Below, piece by piece: positions 19,679 through 28,220 of a stretch of DNA of 64,000 nucleotides. Both the position numbers and the translations under genes were made by a program. This stretch comes from WRGA01 sp031553395. Its GTDB lineage: Bacteria; Bacteroidota; Bacteroidia; Bacteroidales; WRGA01. Location of the stretch: contig JAVBLR010000008.1 of NCBI GenBank assembly GCA_031553395.1, forward strand, positions 1 through 64,000. The letters run 5' to 3'. Position 1 is the stretch's first letter; each line of letters begins with the position of its first letter. The notes under the pieces were generated by a model that did no database searches, was not told the origin of the DNA, and worked only from the letters and a program-made list of their open reading frames with translations.

Positions 19679-20452
19679 ATGATACCTAAAATAATACACT
19701 TTTGTTGGCTGAGCGATGATCCTTATCCCGAACTCATTCGTTTTTGCATGGATTCTTGGAAGAAAATACTTCCGGATTATCAAATAATGAAATGGGATAC
19801 AACGACATTTGATATTAATTCCGTTCAATATGTGAAAGAAGCATATGAAAGAAGGAAATGGGCACCTGCTGCTGACTATATTCGTCTTTATGCTTTATAT
19901 AATCATGGTGGTGTTTATTTGGATTCTGATGTTTTTGTTAAAAAAAGTTTTGATTCTTTTTTGAACAATGAATGTTTCTCAGCCATTGAACTTACAGAAA
20001 AACTTTATAAGGAATCTTTATCGACGGGAGTGATTGATAAGGATGGTAATGTGTTGGATAAAAAAGCAGTACGTATTCCGGGAGTTGCAATTCAGGCGGC
20101 TGTTATCGGCAGTGTAAAAGGGAATGAGTACATTCGTGAATGTATGCTTCATTATGAAAGCGTACCTTTTGTTATGGAAAATGGAATTGAGCATAATTCT
20201 CAATATGTGTTGCCGGATGCTATGGCTTTTATTGCCGGAGATTACGGCTTTAAGTATATTGATAAGGAGCAAACATTGAAAAGTGGATTGAAGTTTTATC
20301 CATCTGTCTATATTGCGGGTTATCCGGATTTAGAAACAGATTCTACGTATGCTATTCATTGGTGTACAGGATCTTGGAGGACTGTTTCTGTCATCGTTAA
20401 AATAAAAAGATTTATTAAGAGGCATCTGTTTATGAGGAAAAAGAGGTTTTAA
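19679..20452 (+). CDS. Glycosyltransferase family 32 (capsular polysaccharide synthesis)
   Basis: The Gly_transf_sug pattern is clear: MIPKIIHFCWLSDDPYPE at the start, WAPAADYIRLYALYNHGG, then VYLDSDVF with the DxD metal motif. The frame is open from 19619, but the extra residues would overlap the methyltransferase; MIPKIIHF at 19679 is the family start. Length 257 aa. Sugar specificity unknown. A short AGGTTTT/AAAACCT palindrome sits over its stop codon. Confidence 0.88.
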   Translation: MIPKIIHFCWLSDDPYPELIRFCMDSWKKILPDYQIMKWDTTTFDINSVQYVKEAYERRKWAPAADYIRLYALYNHGGVYLDSDVFVKKSFDSFLNNECFSAIELTEKLYKESLSTGVIDKDGNVLDKKAVRIPGVAIQAAVIGSVKGNEYIRECMLHYESVPFVMENGIEHNSQYVLPDAMAFIAGDYGFKYIDKEQTLKSGLKFYPSVYIAGYPDLETDSTYAIHWCTGSWRTVSVIVKIKRFIKRHLFMRKKRF

Positions 20453-20506
20453 AAACCTGTATTCTAATGAATTATTCCTTATTTAATAATGTTTAAATGA
20501 TTGTGA

Positions 20507-21709
20507 ATGCATCAATTGCTTAAAATATTGCTTGTTAACAAATTTTATTATCCTCGCGGAGGAGATTGTATATATACTATTGAGTTAGAAAAGCTGTTGA
20601 AGGAAAAAGGACATGATGTTGCCATATTCGCAATGGATCATCCGGATACTATCGATACACCTTATCGAAAAAATTTTCCGTCTGAGGTTAATTTTTCATC
20701 TAAAAGTATAAATGCCATTTTGCGTCCGTTCGGAACAAATGACGTAAAAAGAAAATTTGCGAGCCTGTTAGATGATTTTCGACCGGATATTGTTCATCTT
20801 GGGAATATTCATTCGCAGTTATCACCTGTTGTCGCAAAAATTGCTCATGAAAAAGGGATTAAGGTAATATGGACACTGCATGATTACAAAATAATATGTC
20901 CCAGGTATGATTGTTTGAAGAATGGTGAAACAATTTGTGAGGATTGCTTAAAGGATAAAAAATCGGTTGTCAAATATACATGTTTAAAGAATAGTAAAGC
21001 GGCAAGTATATTAGCTTATCTTGAGGCTTTGAAGTGGAACGGTTCGACGTTAGAGAAATATACGGATAAATTTGTTTGCCCGAGTGAATTCGTAAGAAAT
21101 ATGATGTTAAAAGCAGGGTTCAAATCAGAGAAATTGGTAACCATGCATCATTTTATGAATTGGGAACAAGAAATATTTGAAAAAAAAGAAGAGCATATTC
21201 AATCAGATTATTATTGCTATTTAGGAAGGATATCTCATGAAAAGGGAGTTGAAACCTTACTGAAGGTGGCATCGCAGCATCCATATAAACTGAAAGTTGT
21301 AGGAACGGGGCCTTTATTGGAACGTTTGAAATCGGAGTACCGGTCAGAAAATATCGAGTTCTTGGGACAAAAAAACAGAGAAGAAGTAAAGAGTATTTTG
21401 AAAAACGCATTGTTTTTGGTGACTCCTTCCGAATGGTATGAGGTTTTCGGATTAAACAATATGGAAGCATTATCCGTAGGAACACCGGTTTTGGGCGCAA
21501 ATATTGGAGGAATTCCGGAATTAATCCGGAATAATAAAAACGGAATATTGTTTGAAAGTAAAAATGAGAAAGACCTGATACAAAAAATAGAATATGCTTG
21601 GAATTCCTTTAAGAGTATTGATCGTACAATGATTGCAGAGGATGCTAAAAAGGCGTTTTCTGCCGATAAATATTATCTCCGGTTATTAAAATTGTATTCT
21701 GAGACATGA
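20507..21709 (+). CDS. Glycosyltransferase family 4
   Basis: A 400-residue GT-B enzyme: KILLVNKFYYPRGGDC near the N-terminus has the glycine loop, RISHEKGVETLLK starts the C-terminal domain, and PSEWYEVFGLNNMEAL holds the donor-binding Glu. The middle contains a Cys-rich insertion (about 130-160, CPRYDCLKNGETICEDCLK plus a further Cys) seen in a subgroup of capsule GT4 enzymes that may bind metal. Fifty-four bp separate it from the GT32 gene. Confidence 0.9.
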   Translation: MHQLLKILLVNKFYYPRGGDCIYTIELEKLLKEKGHDVAIFAMDHPDTIDTPYRKNFPSEVNFSSKSINAILRPFGTNDVKRKFASLLDDFRPDIVHLGNIHSQLSPVVAKIAHEKGIKVIWTLHDYKIICPRYDCLKNGETICEDCLKDKKSVVKYTCLKNSKAASILAYLEALKWNGSTLEKYTDKFVCPSEFVRNMMLKAGFKSEKLVTMHHFMNWEQEIFEKKEEHIQSDYYCYLGRISHEKGVETLLKVASQHPYKLKVVGTGPLLERLKSEYRSENIEFLGQKNREEVKSILKNALFLVTPSEWYEVFGLNNMEALSVGTPVLGANIGGIPELIRNNKNGILFESKNEKDLIQKIEYAWNSFKSIDRTMIAEDAKKAFSADKYYLRLLKLYSET

Positions 21710-21732
21710 TACAATATAAATTGTGGAAATAA

Positions 21733-22755
21733 ATGAAAAATATAGTATATATTGATATGCAAATGATTTCAGATTGGGATTTTCTCGAAGGGCTTCAATC
21801 TGAGACTCAAGAAAAATGGGCTGTGAAATCATTTGTAAGTAATGAAGGAAGAACTTCTTCCCTGTCAAATATATTAAGGTATATCAAATATTTCTATTAT
21901 TCTTTCGTTATATTTTTGAATCGAAATAAATACGACAAAATTATTTGCTGGCAAGCATTTTATGGAATTATTTATGCCTTTTATTGTTCGATTTTTCGAG
22001 TACAAAAGAAAAATTATGTGATAATACAAAATCTTGTTTATAAAGCAAAAGGAGATAAAAGGAGCTTTATTGGTAATTTGTATTTTAAATGGCTTAAGTA
22101 TACAATTAATAGTGGGTATATTGATTTATTTGTAAGTGCGTCTTTAACAAATTGTAAATATTGTGCTCAAGTTTTTGATGCAGATATTAATAAATTCCGT
22201 TTTGTACCATTTAGTACGGAAGATATGTCGGTGATGCCGATACATGATGAAAATTTGTCCAAAAAAGATTATGTGCTTTCTATCGGGCGAAGTAATCGAG
22301 ATTGGGAGTGGCTTATCGAAAGCTTTAGAGATTCAAATTATAATTTAATTATAGTCTGTGACGAACTTCGTTATCAGAATATTCCTCCAAATGTTGAAAT
22401 ATTAAATAATGTGTGGGGAGATGATACATATAAATACATCAAATATTGTAAATGCATGATTATTCCGATATTAATCGGTTCAATTGCATCCGGAGACACA
22501 GTACTTGTTCAAGGATTGTCTTTTTCAAAACCAATTATTATCAATAGACCAAGCTGTTTGGCCGACGATTATATTAAAGATAACGAAACCGGACTTATTG
22601 TAAATAAAGATAAGAAAGAGCTGAGAAACGCTATTGAAACACTATATACTAATGATGATTTATGTCGTTCTTTGTCGAAAAATGCAAGAACTGATTATTT
22701 ATCCAACTATACACTTTTACAATATGGAAAGAATATTGGAAAATATGCAAAGTAA
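21733..22755 (+). CDS. Glycosyltransferase-like protein (GT4/GT1 fold, divergent)
   Basis: A 340-residue protein. The N-terminal half is divergent, but the C-terminal half reads YVLSIGRSNRDWEWLIE, then VLVQGLSFSKPIIINRPSCLADDYI and NETGLIV, which is the donor-binding region of GT-B enzymes. It lies between a GT4 and a radical SAM gene. Weak conservation leaves the exact family open. Confidence 0.72.
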   Translation: MKNIVYIDMQMISDWDFLEGLQSETQEKWAVKSFVSNEGRTSSLSNILRYIKYFYYSFVIFLNRNKYDKIICWQAFYGIIYAFYCSIFRVQKKNYVIIQNLVYKAKGDKRSFIGNLYFKWLKYTINSGYIDLFVSASLTNCKYCAQVFDADINKFRFVPFSTEDMSVMPIHDENLSKKDYVLSIGRSNRDWEWLIESFRDSNYNLIIVCDELRYQNIPPNVEILNNVWGDDTYKYIKYCKCMIIPILIGSIASGDTVLVQGLSFSKPIIINRPSCLADDYIKDNETGLIVNKDKKELRNAIETLYTNDDLCRSLSKNARTDYLSNYTLLQYGKNIGKYAK

Positions 22756-22787
22756 ATTAGTCTTCTTAAATATGGAATTATTGAAGT

Positions 22788-23918
22788 ATGACAAATAAAA
22801 TATTGCCCACCGATGTTTCCATTATTACCACTTACCGCTGTCAAATGCGCTGTAAGATGTGTAACATTTGGGAATATCCCACTGACCCGAAGAAGGAAAT
22901 CCAACCGAAGGAATTGGAGATACTTCCGAAACTTAAATTTGTCAATTTAACCGGAGGAGAGCCGTTTCAGCGTCTTGATTTGGAAGATATTGTATCTGTT
23001 TGTTTCGAAAAAGCACCTCGGGTTGTAATTTCCACTTCTGGCTATCATTTTGATCGAATCATAAATTTAGCGAAAAAGTTCCCCAATATCGGGATTCGGA
23101 TAAGTATTGAAGGATTATCTCAAAAGAATGATGAACTTCGCGGTCGTCCCGGAGGTTTTGATAAAGGGTTGCGGACTTTGCTGACATTGAGAGAAATGGG
23201 GGTTAAAGATATCGGATTCGGATGTACTGTTTCAAATAATAACTCGACAGATATGTTGGCTTTATATCAATTGTCGAAAGCTTTGGGAATGGAATTTGCG
23301 ACGGCGGCATTTCATAATTCGTATTACTTCCATAAATCGGATAATGTAATAACTAATAAGGATGTTGTTTGTGCCGATTTTCAAATTTTAACGGAACAAT
23401 TATTGAAAGAGAAACATCCGAAATCATGGTTTCGAGCATTTTTTAACTTAGGTTTAATCAATTATATACAAGGTGGAAAAAGAATGCTTCCGTGTGAAGC
23501 AGGAAGTACTAACTTTTTTATTGAGCCTTACGGCGAAGTTTATCCGTGCAATGGTCTGGAAAAACAAATCTGGAAGGAAAGCATGGGAAATATACGAAAT
23601 TGTACTTCTTTTGAAGAACTTTGGAACAGCGAACAGGCGCAAAAAGTACGTTCATTGGTATGTTCTTGCCCTAAAAATTGTTGGATGGTCGGAACGGCAG
23701 CTCCCGTTATGAATAAATACTTGAAACATCCGGCAATATGGGTTTTAAAGAATAAGATAAGAAGCATGCAAGGAAAACCGGTATGTGTAGATAAAATTCC
23801 TTATTTCAATGTCGGACAAGACCCGAAACAAGGTAATTTGGATTTTTCACGATGTATTCCAAATCCGAATGCTTCTGAAATAGAAAAAGATGAAAATTTA
23901 CTTTTGATTGACCAGTAA
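22788..23918 (+). CDS. Radical SAM protein with C-terminal cysteine (SPASM-like) region
   Basis: CX3CX2C at C18, C22 and C25 (TYRCQMRCKMC) ligates the SAM-cleaving [4Fe-4S] cluster, and NLTGGEPFQRLDL is the SAM-binding GGEP motif. The second half has further cysteines in the SPASM pattern (CEAGSTNFFIEPYGEVYPCNG, then CSCPKNC). It is the last gene of the polysaccharide locus, 32 bp after a glycosyltransferase. Such enzymes occur in surface-polysaccharide clusters, but substrates are mostly unknown; a sugar or lipid carrier modification is a guess. Confidence 0.85.
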   Translation: MTNKILPTDVSIITTYRCQMRCKMCNIWEYPTDPKKEIQPKELEILPKLKFVNLTGGEPFQRLDLEDIVSVCFEKAPRVVISTSGYHFDRIINLAKKFPNIGIRISIEGLSQKNDELRGRPGGFDKGLRTLLTLREMGVKDIGFGCTVSNNNSTDMLALYQLSKALGMEFATAAFHNSYYFHKSDNVITNKDVVCADFQILTEQLLKEKHPKSWFRAFFNLGLINYIQGGKRMLPCEAGSTNFFIEPYGEVYPCNGLEKQIWKESMGNIRNCTSFEELWNSEQAQKVRSLVCSCPKNCWMVGTAAPVMNKYLKHPAIWVLKNKIRSMQGKPVCVDKIPYFNVGQDPKQGNLDFSRCIPNPNASEIEKDENLLLIDQ

Positions 23919-24073
23919 AAGTATACCTGTAAAAAATCATTTTCTTTAAAGAAACTACCAACCTATCCCTAAAATTAGCTACAGAGGCACAGGCTTTTTA
24001 CATAACGGAATGATAATTAACTAATTCATTCTTTCCATTAGCCAAAAATATCCAAAGAACTACTATTTATAGT

Positions 24074-24105
24074 AATTGATTCACAAAACGAAAAGGCGTA
24101 ATTTT
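24074..24105 (+). promoter_or_regulatory. Bacteroidetes-type promoter for the TonB receptor gene
   Basis: ATTG at 24074-24077, a 20-bp spacer and TAATTTTG at 24098-24105 match the TTTG/TAnnTTTG consensus. Transcription would start near 24112, about 35 bases before the ATG. The 228-bp gap before the gene shows nothing else. Confidence 0.6.
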
Positions 24106-24146
24106 GTGCTATAAAAGCGAATTTCACATAAAACCAACAAGCACAG

Positions 24147-26444
24147 ATGAAAAAACGTATCTCTTTTGTATTTCTTTTTATTGGATTATTTACTCTTTCT
24201 CAAGCTGAAGAATCTTTTGTAATCGGAAAAGATACCATTTCCAAGTCATATTCATTGAATGAAATCTCGGTTACCGGAATTAAAGAACAAACCACTCTTC
24301 AAAAAGTTCCGGCTTCTGTTTCCATTATTGATTCGAAAGAAATAAACGAGCGGGAAATTCTTTCTCCCAATGATTTAACTTCAATAGTTCCCAATTTTTA
24401 TATGCCGGATTATGGCTCAAAAATCACTTCATCTATTTTTATACGGGGAATAGGTTCCCGCATGAATGAACCTGCTGTTGGGTTATATGTCGATAATGTT
24501 CCTTATTTGGATAAAAGTACATTTGATTTCGATTATTACGATTTAGCGAGTATCGAGGTTTTAAGAGGGCCACAAGGAACGCTTTACGGAAGAAATTCCA
24601 TGGGAGGAATTATCAATGTGAATACTATTTCTCCGCTTTCTTATCAAGGAACAAAAATAGTTGCTTCGTATGGAAATGAAAATACCATTCGAGCAAATAT
24701 CACTCATTATGAAAAAATGAATGAAAAAATGGGAATTTCATTAGGAGCAAATTACAATCAAACGGATGGATTCTTTACCAATATCTATACCGGAGAAAAA
24801 GCGGATAAATTAAAATCAGGCGGAGGACGAATCCGTTTCGATTGGAATATCTCCGACAGATGGCGGATGAATTATGCTCTTTCATACGAATATAGCGACC
24901 AAAATGGCTTCCCTTACGCTGCTTATGACAAAGCGACAGGAAACGTCGCCGACGTAAATTATAATGATCCGGGATCATATAAGCGTTCCTTAATGATGAA
25001 TTCGTTATTTTTTAGATATTTGGGAAATAAATTCGAAATGAATTCGACTACTTCATATCAATATTTTGATGATGAAATGTTACTGGATCAGGATTTCACA
25101 CCGGAAAATATTTTTACGTTAGACCAAAAACAAAATCAAAAGGCATTTACTGAAGAAGTAATTTTCAAGTCAAAAAATCAGAATAACTATCAATGGCTTT
25201 TCGGAGCATTCGGTTTTTATCAGAACTTAAAAACGGATGTTCCTGTAGAGTTTAAGCAATACGGTATGAATCAAATTTTTGCCGGGATAAAAGAAAAGAA
25301 TCCGAATGCTCCTTTATTAACCCTAATGTCCGACAGTGTTTTGGTCGATGGTACTTATAAAACTCCACGTTATGGAGGCGCTATTTTTCATCAATCCACA
25401 TTTAATAATTTATTAACGAAAGGATTATCTTTAACATTAGGATTGCGCCTTGATTACGAAAAAGTAAAATTGAATTATTCTTCGAATACATCTTATGCCG
25501 ATGTAACTGCGAAAGTAACAACCCCAAGGGGTGAAATGATTGTTCCTGCTCCAATTGCAGCCGATACTATTTCCGGCAAAGAAAGTACAAATTTCACCGA
25601 ACTTCTTCCGAAAATTGCTTTAAGATATGAATTTGATGATAATAGCATGATTTATGCTTCTATAGCAAAAGGATATAAAGCCGGCGGATATAATATCCAA
25701 TTATTCGGGGATATTATGCAAAATCGCATGATGACATCCACATCACAAACCGGAAGATATCCTTCCCAAGATAAAATAAATGAATTTGTTGCTTACAAAC
25801 CCGAATATTCGTGGAACTACGAAATCGGTGGAAGAACATCGTTTATCAAGAATCAATTATTTGCAGATGCTTCCTTATTTTACATTGATTGCAGGGATAT
25901 GCAATTTGTGCAATCTTCCGAAACAATGGGTCGGATAATGAAAAATGCAGGAAAAGTAGCAAGCTATGGTGCTGAAATTTCACTAAGCGGTATTTTTAAT
26001 AAATTCAGGGCAAATGTGGCATACGGATTTACTCATGCTACATTCAAACAATATACCGACAGTATAAAAAATCCGGATGGAACCTATAGCCAAGTTGATT
26101 ATAAAGGAAATTATTCTCCAATGGCGCCAAAGCATACTCTTTCTGTTGCAGCAGATTACACATTCAGTTTTGTAAATAGTTTTATCGATAAATTGATTAT
26201 CGGAGCTCAATATACCGGTGCGGGAAAGATTTATTGGACAGTTGCTAATGATGCTTCCCAAGACTTTTACGGATTACTGAATGGTAAAATCTCTCTTGTA
26301 AAAGGTATTTGCCAGTTAGATGTTTGGACAAAGAATACATTGGATACCGATTATGAAACATTCTATTTCGAAACGATGGGAAATTCCTTTGTTCAAAAAG
26401 GAAAACCTTTTCAAATCGGAGTAAATTTTATGGTGAAATTCTAA
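24147..26444 (+). CDS. TonB-dependent outer-membrane receptor
   Basis: A 765-residue receptor. Signal peptide 1-20 (ends LSQAEE), plug domain about 35-150 with IRGIGSR and VEVLRGPQGTLYGRNSMGG-type motif, then a 22-strand barrel ending in the aromatic GVNFMVKF. There is no carboxypeptidase-like N-terminal domain and no SusD partner nearby, so it is of the siderophore/vitamin class rather than the polysaccharide-utilisation class. No Fur-like box could be confirmed. Substrate unknown. Confidence 0.92.
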   Translation: MKKRISFVFLFIGLFTLSQAEESFVIGKDTISKSYSLNEISVTGIKEQTTLQKVPASVSIIDSKEINEREILSPNDLTSIVPNFYMPDYGSKITSSIFIRGIGSRMNEPAVGLYVDNVPYLDKSTFDFDYYDLASIEVLRGPQGTLYGRNSMGGIINVNTISPLSYQGTKIVASYGNENTIRANITHYEKMNEKMGISLGANYNQTDGFFTNIYTGEKADKLKSGGGRIRFDWNISDRWRMNYALSYEYSDQNGFPYAAYDKATGNVADVNYNDPGSYKRSLMMNSLFFRYLGNKFEMNSTTSYQYFDDEMLLDQDFTPENIFTLDQKQNQKAFTEEVIFKSKNQNNYQWLFGAFGFYQNLKTDVPVEFKQYGMNQIFAGIKEKNPNAPLLTLMSDSVLVDGTYKTPRYGGAIFHQSTFNNLLTKGLSLTLGLRLDYEKVKLNYSSNTSYADVTAKVTTPRGEMIVPAPIAADTISGKESTNFTELLPKIALRYEFDDNSMIYASIAKGYKAGGYNIQLFGDIMQNRMMTSTSQTGRYPSQDKINEFVAYKPEYSWNYEIGGRTSFIKNQLFADASLFYIDCRDMQFVQSSETMGRIMKNAGKVASYGAEISLSGIFNKFRANVAYGFTHATFKQYTDSIKNPDGTYSQVDYKGNYSPMAPKHTLSVAADYTFSFVNSFIDKLIIGAQYTGAGKIYWTVANDASQDFYGLLNGKISLVKGICQLDVWTKNTLDTDYETFYFETMGNSFVQKGKPFQIGVNFMVKF

Positions 26445-26545
26445 ACTTTGTATAGAACTTTTTTGTTTCTTGTATAAATCTTATTCCTGCTTGAACGCCC
26501 TTGTCAAAAAGACTATACTATATATAATTTGTAAATGCTCTGATT

Positions 26546-26800
26546 ATGAATAATAAAGAAACCACTTGGGTTGAAGTAGCAAGTTTTACTTATCCCGCAG
26601 ACGTGCAAGTACTTCGTTCTTTGCTTGAATCGGAAGGAATCGAATGTTTTTTGAAAGATGAATTCATGTCGGAAATAATGCCTGGATTGCCAAATATAGG
26701 TAACATTCAGCTTCAGGTAAAAGAAGAAGATGTTGCCAAAGCATTGGAAATAATGAAAGAAGGAGGGTTTGGCAAAGATATTGACGAAGATATCTCTTAA
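26546..26800 (+). CDS. DUF2007-family small signal-transducing-like protein
   Basis: An 84-residue protein with the DUF2007 pattern: VASFTYPADVQVLRSLLESEGIECFLKD, then GNIQLQVKEEDVAKALEIM. These small ferredoxin-fold proteins are conserved in Bacteroidetes, and their function is unproven. The gene stands alone, convergent with the ygbA-like gene on the other strand. Confidence 0.85.
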   Translation: MNNKETTWVEVASFTYPADVQVLRSLLESEGIECFLKDEFMSEIMPGLPNIGNIQLQVKEEDVAKALEIMKEGGFGKDIDEDIS

Positions 26801-26813
26801 TGTTGAAGGAGCC

Positions 26814-27104
26814 TTATAAATTAAATAAATGCCTGATTGCATCCAACGGATAGAAAAAAAACATTCTTGGGCCTGAGAATCGCATAATTTCTTGCATTTT
26901 TTTCCTCATGTCCTTCTTATAACAGTGTGTCGTGCAATTTTTACATGCTGGCTTCTTTTCTCCAAAAGGGCAAGATTCTAATCGTTGGTAAGCATAATTC
27001 TCCAGTCTTTTGCAATCGTTACATAGAGATTGCGTAGAATTATGCTTTGTCTTACAATAAATCCAAAGCATTTTTGATATTGTTTTTTTCTGATATTCGT
27101 TCAT
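26814..27104 (-). CDS. ygbA: YgbA-family protein (nitrous-oxide-stimulated promoter family)
   Basis: A 96-residue cysteine-rich protein (PF11756 pattern): MYCKTKH-type helix, C-x2-C (LCNDCKRLENYAYQRLESC), CPFGEKKPACKNCTTHCYKK and FSGPRMFFFYPLDAIRHL. In enterobacteria the homologue is induced by nitrosative stress under NsrR. Here it follows a 46-codon ORF and a promoter bracketed by two XRE-type operators, suggesting a different regulator. Cysteines probably bind metal. Confidence 0.88.
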   Translation of the reverse strand: MNEYQKKTISKMLWIYCKTKHNSTQSLCNDCKRLENYAYQRLESCPFGEKKPACKNCTTHCYKKDMRKKMQEIMRFSGPRMFFFYPLDAIRHLFNL

Positions 27105-27113
27105 TTCAGGACA

Positions 27114-27254
27114 TTACATACTTACCCCAAAATTACTATCAAAATCTGAATATACAACTTTCTTGAATGCAACAAATCCACCTTTAAGAAAATCTTGTAA
27201 GTGGATTTGTTTATGTAAAAGGATAAATAAATTCGTTATTTTATCAATACACAT
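27114..27254 (-). CDS. Candidate 46-residue small protein upstream of ygbA
   Basis: An open frame from the ATG at 27254 to TAA at 27114 encodes 46 residues (MCIDKITNLFILLHKQ... ending FGVSM). It starts 2 bp after an operator-like palindrome, lies about 20 bp after the expected transcription start of the minus-strand promoter at 27280-27309, and stops 9 bp before the ygbA start. This position supports a real leader gene, but I recognise no family. A 28-bp hairpin-forming segment with 11-bp arms (AACAAATCCAC / GTGGATTTGTT) lies within it. Confidence 0.4.
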   Translation of the reverse strand: MCIDKITNLFILLHKQIHLQDFLKGGFVAFKKVVYSDFDSNFGVSM

Positions 27255-27255
27255 A

Positions 27256-27271
27256 TTGTCATATATGATAA
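27256..27271. promoter_or_regulatory. Operator-like palindrome O1 (TTGTCA-N4-TGATAA)
   Basis: TTGTCA-TATA-TGATAA, one base short of a perfect 16-bp dyad. It matches the second palindrome at 27302-27317 half-site for half-site. It covers the first transcribed bases of the minus-strand promoter. Confidence 0.6.
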
Positions 27272-27279
27272 CCAACGTG

Positions 27280-27309
27280 CAAATATAAAAAGAAATATTT
27301 GTTATCAAA
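27280..27309 (-). promoter_or_regulatory. Promoter for the small ORF / ygbA transcript
   Basis: On the minus strand TTTG (27306-27309), 18-bp spacer, TATATTTG (27280-27287). The -33 box lies within operator O2 and O1 lies just past the start site, so a bound repressor would block it. Confidence 0.5.
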
Positions 27310-27317
27310 TATGATAA
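27302..27317. promoter_or_regulatory. Operator-like palindrome O2 (TTATCA-N4-TGATAA)
   Basis: A perfect dyad with 6-bp arms around AATA, 10 bp before the XRE gene start and over the -33 box of the divergent promoter. With O1 it forms a pair 46 bp apart, the layout of a regulator that controls itself and its divergent neighbour. Confidence 0.65.
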
Positions 27318-27327
27318 TAGGTATTTA

Positions 27328-27549
27328 ATGGAAAAAATAGAGGTTTTAATAAAAATTGGCTTAAGAATCAAAGAATTAAGAGAATTGAAAAATATACCAC
27401 AGCAAGACTTAGCGGCGGCTTGCAATTTCGAGAAATCGAACTTAAGCAGGATCGAAGCAGGAAGAACGAATGTTACAATAGGTAGTTTATTGAAAATATC
27501 GAAAGCATTAAATGTGAGAATAAAAGATTTGGTAGATGTTGAGGTGTAA
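27328..27549 (+). CDS. XRE-family HTH transcriptional regulator
   Basis: A 73-residue Cro/C1-type DNA-binding domain: IKELRELKNIPQQDLAAACNF is helices 1-2, EKSNLSRIEAGRTNVTIGSL the recognition helix and following loop. No other domain. Two near-identical 16-bp palindromes lie between it and the divergent small ORF/ygbA transcript and are its probable binding sites. Similar solo regulators occur in restriction-modification controllers, but no such genes are adjacent. Confidence 0.9.
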   Translation: MEKIEVLIKIGLRIKELRELKNIPQQDLAAACNFEKSNLSRIEAGRTNVTIGSLLKISKALNVRIKDLVDVEV

Positions 27550-27564
27550 GATCTACCAACTTTG

Positions 27565-28113
27565 TTAGTTATAGTCAGCAACTATTTCTCGTTTTCGCAT
27601 TTCTTCCAGGAATTCCCTCAAGTAAAATAATTCTTCCGAAGATTCTATATATCGCTTTGGCAAAATAAATGCTGCATTTTTACTGTGATAAAGATAAAAT
27701 CGCTTTTTATCTTCCGAGATCTTGCAGATTTGATTCCATCCAACATGGAAAGAATTTTTTTCGTTTTCTATTTTTATTCCGGTATTATTAATGGTAATTT
27801 CCGCATTTTTGAATTTTACATTTCGTTTATAAAGCCAATTATCAAAGGTAATTCTTATCAATTTAAGCAAAAAGAAAACACCCCAAATTACAACCGAAAT
27901 TATACCAAACATAAAAACAAATAAAAATATCATAAATGGAATACTGTTGTATTTCAATGTGCTTCTGTCTACTACGCTATAAAACAATACAGAAACCAAC
28001 AAAATAAAAATCCAGATAAGTATAAGGATTATTTTTCCTTGGGAACGATAATTTTTATTAAATCCGGCATAATCTTTTGCTGTTACCGAAATTCTTTTCT
28101 TTAGTTCAAACAT
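27565..28113 (-). CDS. YcxB-like two-TM membrane protein
   Basis: A 182-residue protein with two membrane helices (about 28-48 and 58-84) followed by a soluble domain. The domain matches the YcxB-like pattern: WLYKRN, then ITINNTGIKIENEKNSFHVGWNQICKI, FYLYHS and AFILPKRYI. Function unknown in all organisms. It sits downstream of, and convergent with, the XRE gene. Confidence 0.75.
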   Translation of the reverse strand: MFELKKRISVTAKDYAGFNKNYRSQGKIILILIWIFILLVSVLFYSVVDRSTLKYNSIPFMIFLFVFMFGIISVVIWGVFFLLKLIRITFDNWLYKRNVKFKNAEITINNTGIKIENEKNSFHVGWNQICKISEDKKRFYLYHSKNAAFILPKRYIESSEELFYLREFLEEMRKREIVADYN

Positions 28114-28155
28114 ATTTTTAATACAATACTACAACTCAAAAATACATAAAAAATG

Positions 28156-28199
28156 AAACTTCACACATAAATCCAAATCAAGATATATGTGTGAAGTTT
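28156..28199. terminator. Strong hairpin with 14-bp arms
   Basis: AAACTTCACACATA at 28156-28169 pairs perfectly with 28186-28199 around a 16-nt loop. On the minus strand it is followed by TTTCATTTTTT, fitting a terminator for the gene at 28221-28937; on the other strand the tail is poor. Confidence 0.7.
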
Positions 28200-28220
28200 A
28201 TAAGATATATAAGAATAGCT

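Noticed and set aside
23919..24146. Riboswitch before the TonB receptor
   Set aside because: No conserved riboswitch core (cobalamin box, TPP motifs) could be recognised.
27114..27581. 155-codon minus-strand frame across the XRE gene
   Set aside because: Its first two thirds are antisense to a clear HTH gene and read as hydrophobic filler; only the last 46 codons are kept as a small-protein candidate.
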